Shown here one piece after another: positions 1 to 9,774 of a stretch of 64,000 nucleotides of DNA; the first letter of the stretch is position 1, and each line of letters opens with the position of its first letter. The DNA lies in contig CBDCVQ010000011.1 in NCBI GenBank assembly GCA_965223165.1, positions 62,001-126,000 on the forward strand, written 5' to 3'. Below the pieces are notes generated by a model, which saw only the letters and a list, made by a program, of their open reading frames with translations, ran no database searches and had not been told where the DNA came from. The position numbers and the translations under genes were made by a program. Source of the stretch: JABDMH01 sp965223165. GTDB lineage: Bacteria > Bacteroidota > Bacteroidia > Chitinophagales > Saprospiraceae.

Positions 1-84
1 TTTGCAACGAAGTATGCGGACCAAAGACATTAGAATTAGCTACAAGATTTAATGCGAAGCTCTACTAGTAGAGTTTCGCATTAG
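1..84. repeat. Partial MITE-like element at window edge, with an abutting core repeat
   Basis: Bases 1-69 are the inverted left half of the palindromic element seen complete near 25.2 and 46.3 kb: they read as the reverse complement of its first ~70 bases and end in CTACTAG. A second core (AGTAGAGTTTCGCATTAG) begins at about 67, so the two cores form a head-to-head hairpin around CTAGTAG. A further core fragment (CTAGTAGAGCTTC) lies at 171-183. No protein is encoded. The remaining stretch to 249 shows nothing else recognisable apart from presumed leader sequence of the next gene. Confidence 0.7.
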
Positions 85-249
85 ATACATCCAGTTGTCT
101 TCCCTGATGGCAAAGAGAGGATGTAGCCGGAACCGGCAAGAAAGCTCGGTCTAATCTTTGCTTATCTAGTCTAGTAGAGCTTCTGTGAATTACCATATAT
201 TTAGGACTCACGTCATTCCGTAAGGGGAGTACTCTACAAGCTAGTTTTA

Positions 250-1725
250 ATGGGACTTAAACGTACCTGGATGAGCAGCCTGGTGATCAGCATATTGCTG
301 CTTGCCCTGCCCATGCTGCCAGGAGAATGGTGGCACAATTTCTTGTTTGCCTCTTTTGGTCGACTGCATCCACTCCTACTTCACTTGCCACTCATCACCA
401 TTATTATGACTGCCTACATGGAGTGGCGTTTTGGTACACACACAGGATGGGGTATCCGCACCACGATCGCCGGGCTCTATCGGGTCAGCTACATCGGTGC
501 GCTACTGACGGCGGTCGCGGGGTTCCTGCTTTTCCGGACGGGGGACTATGAATACGAGGGTGTTAGCCGCCATCTGTGGGCCGGCATTGTACTCGCCCTT
601 CTGCTCGTTTGGACGCTGCATTTCAAGAAGTTGTACCAACGGACAAGAAAGTGGCGCCTGCGCGAGATGTATCGGATACTGCTGTTTGCTGCCACCTTAC
701 TAGTCTTTTACACGGGTCATACGGGAGGCAGTCTGACGCATGGCGCCAATTTTGTGGTCGAGCCCATCCAAGACAGAATTAACGCCCATCGTCTCTCCCA
801 GACCAAAGCATTGAAGGAACCGGCTGCCATGCTCTTGTACGGCGACGTCATACTCCCCGCCTTCCAAAACCGCTGTCTGAATTGTCACAATCAGAAGCGC
901 TCCAAAGGTGGTTTGGATTTAAGCACCTACGAGGCCATGATCCAGGGTGGCAAGAGCGGCAAGCCGGCCATCACTAGTGGGTACCCGGAGCAAAGTGAGG
1001 TCTATCAACGAGTGACCTTGAGCCCGGATCACGACGACTACATGCCCCCGGAAGGAAAGAAAGGACTGGAAGAGATAGAAGTAGCATTGCTGCGTTGGTG
1101 GATCGAGCGCGGAGCCAGCCTGACGGACACCTTGGGCGAAGGACCTGCCGATGCCAGCGTTCAGGCCCAGCTGGCCAGCTATCTACCCAAGTTGGCAGGC
1201 CAGCAGTTGGCCGCCTACCAAAAACGAAGTGAGCGCCTGAAAATGGGGCCCAAATTGAAGCGTAAGATTTTTGAACTCGGTATGGACGTCGAGCTCGATC
1301 CGGACACAGACTCCGCTTACTATGCCTTGTCCATGCGATTGCCCGCTCGACGAGTGACGGATGAAACACTGCGCGACCTGATGCCGTATCGGCACCTGTT
1401 TTCCCGGGTGTCACTAGCCTCGGCGGATATCACTGATGAGGGTCTCTACTACTTGGGGCAAATGCCCAATCTGCGGCGTCTCATCCTGACCAAGTGCTGC
1501 ATCAATGGAGAAGGCCTGATGTATCTGGAAGACCTCCCACAGCTCCATTTGCTCACACTTTCCCATACCGATCTGTCTAACGCCCACGCACTTAAATTGT
1601 CGCGGTTTCAAGCCCTCAGAAAAGTGTACATGTTTAACACCTTTGTCGAGCCGAGCATGATACAGGCATTGGATCAGCATCTTGAGCAAGCCCGAATCAC
1701 TGTGGAGGAGGGGCCATATTATTAG
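250..1725 (+). CDS. DUF2231-like membrane protein with c-type cytochrome and LRR domains
   Basis: 491 residues. The N-terminal ~170 residues carry several membrane helices and the DUF2231-like signatures LHPLLLHLPL (about 39-48) and GHTGGSLTHG (about 156-165). A planctomycete-type cytochrome c domain follows, with haem motif CLNCH at 209-213 and a DYMPP segment that probably supplies the methionine ligand. The C-terminal ~130 residues are leucine-rich repeats (ITDEGLYYL, INGEGLMYL). The architecture is known from secreted cytochromes of Planctomycetes and some Bacteroidota and suggests a membrane-anchored electron-transfer protein. It is the first gene of a same-strand series with the DUF1592 and DUF1552 genes. 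Substrate and partner are unknown. Confidence 0.85.
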   Translation: MGLKRTWMSSLVISILLLALPMLPGEWWHNFLFASFGRLHPLLLHLPLITIIMTAYMEWRFGTHTGWGIRTTIAGLYRVSYIGALLTAVAGFLLFRTGDYEYEGVSRHLWAGIVLALLLVWTLHFKKLYQRTRKWRLREMYRILLFAATLLVFYTGHTGGSLTHGANFVVEPIQDRINAHRLSQTKALKEPAAMLLYGDVILPAFQNRCLNCHNQKRSKGGLDLSTYEAMIQGGKSGKPAITSGYPEQSEVYQRVTLSPDHDDYMPPEGKKGLEEIEVALLRWWIERGASLTDTLGEGPADASVQAQLASYLPKLAGQQLAAYQKRSERLKMGPKLKRKIFELGMDVELDPDTDSAYYALSMRLPARRVTDETLRDLMPYRHLFSRVSLASADITDEGLYYLGQMPNLRRLILTKCCINGEGLMYLEDLPQLHLLTLSHTDLSNAHALKLSRFQALRKVYMFNTFVEPSMIQALDQHLEQARITVEEGPYY

Positions 1726-1830
1726 CACTACCAGCGTATCATGCACAGGCACCTACCAGACATCCGCCTTGGCAAGCAGGCAAACCGGCAAGGCAAAAAA
1801 CGGTATCTTGAGGGGATCGGACAATATGCG

Positions 1831-3801
1831 ATGAGCACACGTCACTGGAGACTTTTCTTGCTACTATATGCAATCGGTTGGTGCGGTCAGGCCTTGGCCG
1901 ACACAAAAGCGGACCGGCATTGGCGACAAACGACGAAGCCTATCTTTGGAAAACACTGCTCCTCCTGTCACAATGAGGCTGACCAGAAAGGAGGGATCAA
2001 TCTCGATGCCTTCGATTTTGTCGTCAGTGTGGTGCGCCGAGGCGAACTCATGCGGCGAGTGGTGGAGCAAATCGAAATGGGTCAAATGCCCCCGCCCAAC
2101 AAACCGAGAATGACCGCGACGGAGAAGGAGACCCTCATCAGCCTGATCAACAACATCCTGGATAGCGCTCTCTCGGATCCAGACCCGGGTCCATCGATCA
2201 TGCGTCGCTTGAGCCACCGCGAATACAGCTATACGATCAAGGACTTGACGGGCTTGGACTTTGATGCGATGGCCTATCTGCCCACGGAGGGCAGTGGCGG
2301 AGAAGGCTTTGACAATCAATCTGGTGTACTTTACGTCACCCCGTTGACCTTGGAACGATACTACAATGCTGCCGACTCTCTCGTGCGAGCGGCACGTGCC
2401 CAGCAGGAGGTCTGGCGCGAGTTGGCACCGAAAAGTTATCGGCCTTCATGGATCCGGCGGATGCTTATCTGGGCAGATCAGCTGTGGGGAGATGATCCCG
2501 TGCGATGGCCTGGTCCAAGCCACCGAGCGAGCGAAATCGTACTGCCATTCGCAGCCAAAGCCTACCGGCGCCTCCTGTCACCGGAGGAAAAATCCGAGCT
2601 CGTGACATTTTTCGACGATATCTATTTTGATGATGTGTGGCGTCAGCCAGATGGATTCGAATTGGCCCTGGCCACGACTTTCAAGCGGATTCTCGTGGCT
2701 CCTGCCTTCCTCTATCGCATGGAGGTCAATCTACCCATTCATGAGCCCTACCAGATTAGCAATTTTGAATTGGCGACCCGGCTCTCCTATTTGCTGTGGT
2801 CTTCCATGCCGGACGACACCTTGGCTGAGACAGCCTATCGCGAGGATCTATCGGATCCGGCCGTATTGAATCGGGAAGCACTTCGAATGATGCGCAACCC
2901 CAAGTTCCGCCGATTTGCCGAGTCTTTTGCCCCCCAATGGCTGGGAGTCGAGGAGAGTCTAAGAGAGCCCAAGGCCGACCAGACCCTCTACCCGGAGCTG
3001 ACCAAGGAGTTGGCTTCAGCCATGCATGAAGAAGTGGTCAGCTATTTCTTCGATGTGTTGACCAACCGGGGCAATTTACTAGAACTACTGTCCAGCGATT
3101 ACACAATGCTCAACGAGCCACTCGCCGAGCATTATGGCATCAAAGGAGTGGAGGGCCCTGAATTTCGTAGGGTGGCCGTGGCCGACCATGGCAGAGGAGG
3201 AGTGCTGGGGATGGGGGCCGTCCTGACAGCAACGTCCTTGCCCACTCGCACCAGTCCAGTCCTTCGCGGTCAGTGGGTAGTAGAGCAGATCATGGGCGGC
3301 CGGGTACCTCCCCCACCGCCGGATGTTCCGGAACTCGAAGCGGCGAAAGGCGAAGTCCACGACGAATTGGACCTCCGGGCACTGTTGGAAAAGCACCGGG
3401 CACCCTCCAGCTGTACGGGCTGCCACCAGAAAATGGATCCTATCGGACTGGCCATGGAAAATTTTGACGCCATCGGCCGATGGAGAAATTACTACCGAGG
3501 GGAGGTAGCGATCGATGTCTCGACCCAGCTGGAAGATGGGAGTCCGGTCAATGGTCCATTGGAGCTGAGAGATATGCTGGCGGAGGAGAAAACAAAGTTT
3601 GCCAGGAGCCTGAGTCGAAAACTGCTGTCTTATGCCCTGGGCAGAAGCACGCTCTTTACGGATTCCCCCACCCTGAAAACCTTGACCGACAACCTTTTGG
3701 AGCATAACTTTAACGGTGAAGAAATGATGATGACCCTCATAAACAGCTACGCCTTCCAACATCGGCGCAGCGACATGACAGACCTATATATTAAATCCTA
3801 G
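1831..3801 (+). CDS. DUF1592/DUF1588/DUF1585-family secreted cytochrome protein
   Basis: An upstream ATG at 1741 is open, but the ATG at 1831 is followed directly by a convincing signal peptide (LFLLLYAIGWCGQALA), so I start there (656 residues). A haem motif CSSCH lies at 43-47. The order then matches the DUF1587-DUF1595-DUF1592-DUF1588-DUF1585 family: RRLSHREYSYTIKDLTG, LATRLSYLLWSSMPDD, and near the C-terminus SSCTGCHQKMDPIG (second CxxCH at 528-532). The family is abundant in Planctomycetes and is usually encoded next to a DUF1552 gene, as here (5 bp apart). It probably acts in the periplasm on an unknown substrate, with electron transfer through its haems. Confidence 0.9.
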   Translation: MSTRHWRLFLLLYAIGWCGQALADTKADRHWRQTTKPIFGKHCSSCHNEADQKGGINLDAFDFVVSVVRRGELMRRVVEQIEMGQMPPPNKPRMTATEKETLISLINNILDSALSDPDPGPSIMRRLSHREYSYTIKDLTGLDFDAMAYLPTEGSGGEGFDNQSGVLYVTPLTLERYYNAADSLVRAARAQQEVWRELAPKSYRPSWIRRMLIWADQLWGDDPVRWPGPSHRASEIVLPFAAKAYRRLLSPEEKSELVTFFDDIYFDDVWRQPDGFELALATTFKRILVAPAFLYRMEVNLPIHEPYQISNFELATRLSYLLWSSMPDDTLAETAYREDLSDPAVLNREALRMMRNPKFRRFAESFAPQWLGVEESLREPKADQTLYPELTKELASAMHEEVVSYFFDVLTNRGNLLELLSSDYTMLNEPLAEHYGIKGVEGPEFRRVAVADHGRGGVLGMGAVLTATSLPTRTSPVLRGQWVVEQIMGGRVPPPPPDVPELEAAKGEVHDELDLRALLEKHRAPSSCTGCHQKMDPIGLAMENFDAIGRWRNYYRGEVAIDVSTQLEDGSPVNGPLELRDMLAEEKTKFARSLSRKLLSYALGRSTLFTDSPTLKTLTDNLLEHNFNGEEMMMTLINSYAFQHRRSDMTDLYIKS

Positions 3802-3806
3802 CCACC

Positions 3807-5192
3807 ATGGTGCGACAACTTTCCCGAAGACATATGCTAAAAGGACTGGGAGCCTCCATAGCACTTCCCTTCCTACATTCAGTGGCACCGAGATCCGCTT
3901 TTGGCAAAACATCAGGGACGCAAGGAGGCGCTCCGCAGCGCTTTGCCTGTCTATTCATGCCCAATGGCGTGCATCCGCACAAATGGAATCCCGCCAAACT
4001 GGGATCGGACTTTGAATTATCTCCCATTTTGCAACCATTGGCCCCTTTGCAAGACAAGATCCTGGTGCTGGGCGGTCTGATGAATAAGAATTCGATCAGC
4101 CGGCACGATGGACACTACACCAAGACGGCCAACTTTCTGACCTCCATGCGCATCGCTCGAACGGTGGATGCCAATGTAGACAGTGGGGGCATCTCGCTCG
4201 ACCAGTTGATGGCTCAGCATATCGGCAAAGAGAGCCTATTCCCCTCCCTGCAATACGGCTTGGACCGCATCCGCAGCGGCGTCGATCAGGCAGTGGGTTT
4301 CACCCGGCTGTATGGAGGCACCATCTCCTGGCAAAACCGTAAGAAACCATGCTCCCGGGAGATCGATCCACGCATGGCCTTCGACCGGATGTTTCGCAAC
4401 TATGTTCCGGGCAAAAAGCCCCTGCCGGAAGACCCCTACAAGAAGAGCGTGCTCGACATCGTAAAGGAAGATGCGAAGCGCCTGAATCGTCAGTTGGGCA
4501 TCGAGGACAAGAACAAGCTGGGCGAATATCTGGAGGCGGTCAGATCCGTCGAAAAGCGACTGGACAACAGAGATAGCCTGAAGGATTTTGAAGCCCAAAT
4601 CACACCTGACATCCGCAAAGAACTGAAACGACTAGACATCGCCATCGATGAATGGGCAGAGTATGCCGAAGGCGTGGACGTCACTGACAAGACCCGCCTG
4701 ATGATCGACATCATGGTGCTGGCCTTCTGGAGTGATGCCTCTAGGATCGCCACCTTTATGTTTGGCAACTCCGTCAGCAATCGCAATTTCTCCTTTCTCG
4801 ACGGGGTACACGAAGCCTTCCACGCGGTCTCCCACCACAAGAACGATCCTCGTCAGATGGCACAATACGAAAAGATTAATCACTGGCATATCGAGCAGTA
4901 CGGGTATATGCTGGAAAGACTCAACCGTATCCAGGAGGGTGACCGCACCTTGCTCGACAACAGCATGATCCTATTCGGTTCGGGTTTGCGCGATGGCAAC
5001 CGGCATTCACCCTACGATCTGCCCATCGTCCTGGCAGGCAGCGGGGGCGGCAAGCTGCAGACCGGTCAAAACCTCCGCTACGAAGACAAAACCCCCTTAT
5101 CCAATCTCTACCACACCATGCTAACGGCCATGGATATCGAGGTGGACAGCTTTGCGGATAGCACGGGCCCCTTCTGTGAGTTGCTTAGTTAG
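3807..5192 (+). CDS. DUF1552 domain protein, Tat-exported
   Basis: 461 residues. The N-terminus has a twin-arginine signal (LSRRHMLKGLG, then a hydrophobic run ending near SAFG). The body matches the DUF1552 family: FACLFMPNGVHPHKWNP, GGLMNKN, DGHYTKTANFLTS, and a C-terminal NSMILFGSGLRDGNRHSPYDLPIVLAG segment reminiscent of alkaline-phosphatase-fold DUF1501/1552 proteins. DUF1552 genes almost always follow DUF1592 genes. Here it starts 5 bp after one, so the two are probably co-transcribed and act together outside the cytoplasm. The biochemical function of the pair is not established. Confidence 0.88.
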   Translation: MVRQLSRRHMLKGLGASIALPFLHSVAPRSAFGKTSGTQGGAPQRFACLFMPNGVHPHKWNPAKLGSDFELSPILQPLAPLQDKILVLGGLMNKNSISRHDGHYTKTANFLTSMRIARTVDANVDSGGISLDQLMAQHIGKESLFPSLQYGLDRIRSGVDQAVGFTRLYGGTISWQNRKKPCSREIDPRMAFDRMFRNYVPGKKPLPEDPYKKSVLDIVKEDAKRLNRQLGIEDKNKLGEYLEAVRSVEKRLDNRDSLKDFEAQITPDIRKELKRLDIAIDEWAEYAEGVDVTDKTRLMIDIMVLAFWSDASRIATFMFGNSVSNRNFSFLDGVHEAFHAVSHHKNDPRQMAQYEKINHWHIEQYGYMLERLNRIQEGDRTLLDNSMILFGSGLRDGNRHSPYDLPIVLAGSGGGKLQTGQNLRYEDKTPLSNLYHTMLTAMDIEVDSFADSTGPFCELLS

Positions 5193-5292
5193 GAGTGACT
5201 TGAGTTCAGAGTGACTTGAGTTCAGAGTGACTTGAGTTCGGAGTGACTTGAGTTCAGAGTGACTTGAGTTCGGAGTGTGCTATAGTGACTAG
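5193..5292. repeat. 16-bp tandem repeats (GAGTGACTTGAGTTCN)
   Basis: Five to six copies of the unit GAGTGACTTGAGTTC plus one base lie directly downstream of the DUF1552 gene, with C/A/G variation at the last positions. The same 16-bp unit makes up much of the large array at 17.7-19.8 kb. No hairpin or poly-T typical of a terminator is present. Confidence 0.85.
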
Positions 5293-5402
5293 AGTGACCC
5301 CAATTGGTCGAAAGGGTATGTTTGGGTGTGTTTCAAAAAGTGTGTCACTCTTACTTTCTAGCAGGTAGGACCGACGGAGGCCGTAGGGCCGAAGGAGGGT
5401 AC

Positions 5403-5530
5403 GCCTCACCAACTCAGAACTCACCAACTCAGAACTCGCCAACTCGGAACTCGCTAACTCAGAACTCGCTAACTCAGAACTCGCTAACTCGGAACTCGCT
5501 AACTCGGAACTCACTAACTCACTAACTCGC
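5403..5530. repeat. 15-bp tandem repeats (AACTCGCTAACTCGG type)
   Basis: About eight imperfect copies of a 15-bp unit of the form AACTCRGAACTCGCT. Both strands stay open in some frames only because the unit is a multiple of three, so the apparent repetitive peptides here are artefacts. The array lies between the DUF1552 gene and the DUF1080 lipoprotein gene. Confidence 0.85.
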
Positions 5531-5580
5531 CTTCCTTTTGTTAATTTCACGGCTTTCTGAGACAGAAGTATAAGACAGAG

Positions 5581-7443
5581 ATGTATAAGCCACTTGCGAT
5601 ATGGGCGTCCGTACTATTATTGACGTCCTGCCAACCACCCTCGTCGGAGGAGGTAACATCCGAAGAACCCACTGTGCCCACGCACCTACCCTTTCATGAG
5701 GTCGGCTTGGAGGATCTTTCCTCCTTTGCCCCCGTGGCTGCCAATTGGTCGATTGCCGGTCGGGTGATCTCTGATCATACCGAGAGACACCACTTAGAGA
5801 CCAAAGAAGGGACCGGCATCTTGGTCAATCAAAATGACGACCAGGCCCGAGACAACCTCTTCACACAATGGGAGCACGGGGACCTCGAACTGGACCTGGA
5901 GGTGATGGTACCCAAGGGTTCGAACTCAGGTATCTATTTGCAAGGCCGCTACGAGATCCAGTTATTCGATAGTTGGGGCAAACAGGATCCGGCGCATTCG
6001 GATTGTGGAGGTATCTACCAGCGGTGGGACGAGAGCCGACCGGAGGGCCAGCGAGGCTACGAAGGGCACGCACCTCGCTCGAATGCCTCCAAGGCACCCG
6101 GACTCTGGCAACATTTCTACATCGTCTTTCGGGCGCCGAGGTTTGACGAAACGGGGGAAAAGCTGTCTAACGCCATGTTTGAGAAGGTGGAATTGAATGG
6201 CGTCTTGATTCATGAAAATGTAGCGTTGTTCGGGCCCACGCGGGCGGCCGCCTTCGAAGATGAAGCAGCGGAAGGTCCACTCATGATCCAAGGTGATCAC
6301 GGACCAGTCGCGCTCAGAAATATCCGCTACAAGAGATATTTTGATCAGCAGATCACGCTCAACCGTCTGGAGTACAAGTATTACGAAGTGGAGGGACCGA
6401 TCACGGCCTTGCCAGTCTTCGAAAGCCTCACAGCGGTACAAGAGGGCACTACAGATTCGCTCATTCCGGAGAAACTATCCGAACGCGTCGATGAAGTCGC
6501 CTATATTTTCGAAGGGGAAATCCAGGTGCCGGTCAGCGGCGATTACCTTTTTCATCTCTACTCGGATGACGGGTCCAAATTGTACGTCAACGGTGATCTG
6601 CTCATTGACAACGATGGCAAACACGACTTTGAAGAAAAGCGTGCGGTGATTACTTTGGACGAAGGCCCTCACACCTTTACGCTGCCCTACTTTAATAATA
6701 CCTGGGGCAGGGGACTACTCCTGCTCTACGAAGGACCGGAGATGAAGCTCCAGCCCCTGGCTGGTCAGATGCCCGAACGGCGGACAAGTGACCGGCCCAA
6801 TCTGACCATCACGCCGGAGCAAGAACCAGAGATGGTCCGGAGCTTTGTCATGCATGGCGATGAAAAAATCACGCATGCCATGTCGGTGGGACATCCGGAG
6901 GGTATACATTATTCGGTGGACCTGCGTCGGGGTGCCCTGCTCAAGTTTTGGCGGGGTCGCTTTGCCGATGTCACAGAGATGTGGTATCGCCGGGGGCAGC
7001 CGCAATTACTTCAGCCCTTGGAAATGGCCGTGGAAATATCAGCCAGCCTGGTGGCTTCAGTGTTGGCATCTTCCGCTGAGGCGTATCCGGAGGAGCGAGG
7101 CACATCGCTCCAGTTTAAGGGGTATGATGTGGGAGATGACGGGCGGCCCACGCTGAGATATCAACTGAATGACGCTGTAGTGACTAGTCATTACCATCCC
7201 TCCCCAGACGGTCTGGGGCTGGCAGCCCGGCTACACAGAGAAGCAGGCAGCGGAAGTGTCTATAGCAGAGTGGCCTCCAGTGATTATGTGGAGGAGGTGC
7301 ATAGCGGGCTGTTCTCGATCGGTGGAAAATATTACCTCCAATTGGATCCAGGCAGCCAACCCGTGATTAGAGAAATGGACGGTCAGGTGGAAGTACTGCT
7401 ACCCCTATCTGGCGAAGTCGTAGAATATAGTTTGCTATGGTAG
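5581..7443 (+). CDS. DUF1080 (3-keto-disaccharide hydrolase-like) and PA14 domain lipoprotein
   Basis: 620 residues with a lipoprotein signal ending LLLTSC (Cys17). Residues ~35-250 match the DUF1080 concanavalin-like fold (GDLELDLEVMVPKGSNSGIYLQGRYEIQL, LWQHFYIVFRAPRF, LMIQGDHGPVALRNIRYK). Residues ~255-390 are a PA14 domain (GDYLFHLYSDDGSKLYVNGDLLIDNDG, EGPHTF). The C-terminal ~230 residues are not assigned. DUF1080 proteins include 3-keto-glycoside hydrolases, and PA14 often binds carbohydrate, so a surface sugar-processing role is likely. The stop overlaps the start of the next gene (ATGGTAG), which implies coupled translation with the dehydrogenase-azurin protein. Confidence 0.88.
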   Translation: MYKPLAIWASVLLLTSCQPPSSEEVTSEEPTVPTHLPFHEVGLEDLSSFAPVAANWSIAGRVISDHTERHHLETKEGTGILVNQNDDQARDNLFTQWEHGDLELDLEVMVPKGSNSGIYLQGRYEIQLFDSWGKQDPAHSDCGGIYQRWDESRPEGQRGYEGHAPRSNASKAPGLWQHFYIVFRAPRFDETGEKLSNAMFEKVELNGVLIHENVALFGPTRAAAFEDEAAEGPLMIQGDHGPVALRNIRYKRYFDQQITLNRLEYKYYEVEGPITALPVFESLTAVQEGTTDSLIPEKLSERVDEVAYIFEGEIQVPVSGDYLFHLYSDDGSKLYVNGDLLIDNDGKHDFEEKRAVITLDEGPHTFTLPYFNNTWGRGLLLLYEGPEMKLQPLAGQMPERRTSDRPNLTITPEQEPEMVRSFVMHGDEKITHAMSVGHPEGIHYSVDLRRGALLKFWRGRFADVTEMWYRRGQPQLLQPLEMAVEISASLVASVLASSAEAYPEERGTSLQFKGYDVGDDGRPTLRYQLNDAVVTSHYHPSPDGLGLAARLHREAGSGSVYSRVASSDYVEEVHSGLFSIGGKYYLQLDPGSQPVIREMDGQVEVLLPLSGEVVEYSLLW

Positions 7444-9452
7444 CGCCTAAAAATAAACTCAGAGCAATGCGCAGATTTACAGGTAGAGAGCTGTCTTGGC
7501 TTAAGCGAGGCACCCACGCACTAATGCTCATTGGCTGCATGGTCACGACATTATCGGCGCAGTCGGCCGAAGACTACTACCACATCGAAAAGGTGAAGAT
7601 ACCCAGTGGCATCGAGCTCGAAGTGGGTGGACTGGCCTTTGACGATCAAGGCAATCTCGGCATAGCCACTCGGCGTGGAGAGATCTGGCTTGTGACAGAT
7701 CCGGACTCCGAAAGACCCTCCTATGCCCGCTACGCACATGGACTCCATGAGCCGCTAGGTCTGAACTGGAAGGACGGCTCGTTTTACTGTGCGCAGCGAG
7801 GCGAGCTGACGAAACTAACGGATACCGACGGCGACGGCAAGGCGGACAAATACGAGTGCCTGTACGATTGGGATCTGGCCGGCAACTACCATGAATATTC
7901 GTATGGGCCTGTCTTCACACCGGAGGGCGACATGCTGGTGACGCTCAATCTGGGATGGATCGGTCGAGGGGCCAGTCAGTCGGAGTGGAGAGGCTGGTTG
8001 GTAAAGATCAGCCCGGACGGAAAACTCACACCGATCGCCACTGGGCTGCGATCACCTGCCGGATTTGGCTACAATAAAAATGGAGACATCTTCTATACCG
8101 AGAATCAGGGCGACTGGGTCGGGTCCGGGCGGATGACCCATCTTGAAGTGGGAGATTTCGCAGGCAATCCCGAAGGACTGCGGTGGACACACCGTCCGGA
8201 GTCACCCCTGGATCTGACATTGGAAGATATTGACGACACCAAGGGACTGACGCTCTACCAATACCAGGACGTCTTTGAAGCGGTGAAGCCCCCATCCGTA
8301 TGGTTTCCCCACACCCTGATGGGCATCTCCACGTCCGGATTGATACCGTTGGATGATCAGTTTGGCCCATCGTTGAGGGGTCAATTGCTGGTGGGAGATC
8401 AAGGTCATAGCAAGATTATGCGGGTCGTCCAGGAGCAGGTCAATGGAGTCTATCAGGGAGTGTGCTTTCCCTTCGTTGATGGATTCTCCTCCGGAGTACT
8501 CCGCCTGCAGTGGAACCCATCCAACGACGCCCTCTATGTAGGCATGACCAGCCGCGGCTGGGCCTCGACTGGGCCGGACAAATTTGGGCTCGAGCGATTG
8601 GTATGGCGCGGGGAGGAGCCGTTTCAAATGAAGACGATACGCTCCGATGCGCATGGTTTTAAGATCGAACTGACGCAGGCCGGAGATCGGGCCACCCTTT
8701 TTGATCCTGCCTCCTATCAGGTCACAGATTTCACCTACCAGTACCATCACTTCTATGGGAGTCCAGTGACAGACAGCGAGGTGCGCACCGTGCAGAAGGT
8801 GGACGTCTCAGCAGACAGCACCAGCTTCACCCTCCACCTGGACCAACTCCGGCAAGGATACATCTATGAAATCAAAGCACCAGGTGTACGATCGACGGCG
8901 GGTCAACCGCTGCTGCACGACTTCGGCTTCTTCACCTTAAACCAGATACCTGGCGGAGGAGGGACCGCCGATGATCATGCAGGTCATCTCGCCACAAAAG
9001 AAGAGGCACTTCCGGCCGAGGAATCCCCAAAACATCCCATCTTCATGCCGGATGACTGGGCAGGTACTACCCCACGGGAGATCATGGTGGGCACGCAGCC
9101 CGGTCTGAAGTTTGACATTGCCTCCTTTGAGGTGGTGGCTGGTGAACGGATCAAACTCACCTTCCACAATGACGATGACATGCTGCATAATCTGGTCATC
9201 ACACCACCCGGACAAGCCGATGCCGTGGGTGAGGCTGCCCTAAAGCTAGGATTGCAGGGGGAGGCCATGCACTACGTACCAGATATGGAGGAGGTCCTCT
9301 ATCACACGGGGGTCCTGCAACCGGAGACGACAGAATCCCTGTACATCACCGTCCCTGATAAGCCCGGTGTCTATCAGTTCGTATGCACTTTTCCCGGACA
9401 TTATCTGGTCATGCGGGGCGACATGCACGTGGTAGCAAAAAAAGACAGCTAA
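7437..9452 (+). CDS. Sorbosone/glucose dehydrogenase-like beta-propeller fused to azurin-type cupredoxin
   Basis: 671 residues from ATG 7437, which overlaps the upstream stop by 7 bp; an internal ATG at 7467 is possible. A hydrophobic signal (LMLIGCMVTTLSAQSA) is followed by a beta-propeller of the PQQ-dependent sugar dehydrogenase/planctomycete HEAT-like type (AFDDQGNLGIATRRGEIW, DTDGDGKADKYE, TGLRSPAGFGYNKNGDIFYTENQGDW). The last ~130 residues are an azurin/plastocyanin domain with type 1 copper ligands His584, Cys650, His655 and Met659, in the canonical azurin C-x4-H-x3-M spacing. I infer a periplasmic oxidoreductase carrying its own electron acceptor. The DUF1080 neighbour may supply or process the sugar substrate. 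Confidence 0.85.
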   Translation: MVAPKNKLRAMRRFTGRELSWLKRGTHALMLIGCMVTTLSAQSAEDYYHIEKVKIPSGIELEVGGLAFDDQGNLGIATRRGEIWLVTDPDSERPSYARYAHGLHEPLGLNWKDGSFYCAQRGELTKLTDTDGDGKADKYECLYDWDLAGNYHEYSYGPVFTPEGDMLVTLNLGWIGRGASQSEWRGWLVKISPDGKLTPIATGLRSPAGFGYNKNGDIFYTENQGDWVGSGRMTHLEVGDFAGNPEGLRWTHRPESPLDLTLEDIDDTKGLTLYQYQDVFEAVKPPSVWFPHTLMGISTSGLIPLDDQFGPSLRGQLLVGDQGHSKIMRVVQEQVNGVYQGVCFPFVDGFSSGVLRLQWNPSNDALYVGMTSRGWASTGPDKFGLERLVWRGEEPFQMKTIRSDAHGFKIELTQAGDRATLFDPASYQVTDFTYQYHHFYGSPVTDSEVRTVQKVDVSADSTSFTLHLDQLRQGYIYEIKAPGVRSTAGQPLLHDFGFFTLNQIPGGGGTADDHAGHLATKEEALPAEESPKHPIFMPDDWAGTTPREIMVGTQPGLKFDIASFEVVAGERIKLTFHNDDDMLHNLVITPPGQADAVGEAALKLGLQGEAMHYVPDMEEVLYHTGVLQPETTESLYITVPDKPGVYQFVCTFPGHYLVMRGDMHVVAKKDS

Positions 9453-9774
9453 TAGAGCTTCGTCTGATATCTGGCTGAGCTATTTTGTGCCTGATCGAAA
9501 AAGCCGAACCTCGCATAACCCACGCTCTGTAAGACTTTGGATGATGAAGAGCAGGAGCAAAAGAGACAGCAAGGTCGGGAGCGTACCGGAAGTTTGTTGC
9601 CAAGGGCAAAATGCCGGAATGCCATCGTGCATACCTGGCTCTCCATTTGGCAGCGGACTACCTCGGCCAACGATATATGACGGATTTTGAGGTGTACTAG
9701 GCGCGGTCTTGTCCCGACATTGATCGGGAGGTAGATATATTTGTGGAAGTTAAGTAGTGGAGGGCAAATCTTGG
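9453..9774. other. Intergenic region without recognisable gene
   Basis: About 320 bases. Short reading frames exist on both strands but none resembles a protein. A near-palindrome CCCGACATTGATCGGG lies at about 9715-9730, of the kind that is scattered through many Bacteroidota genomes. A GGAGGG stretch at 9759-9764 may be the ribosome binding site of the next gene. Confidence 0.5.

Noticed and set aside
5861..5960. tRNA-like GGTTCGAACTC word
   Set aside because: It lies inside the DUF1080 gene and no cloverleaf can be formed around it.
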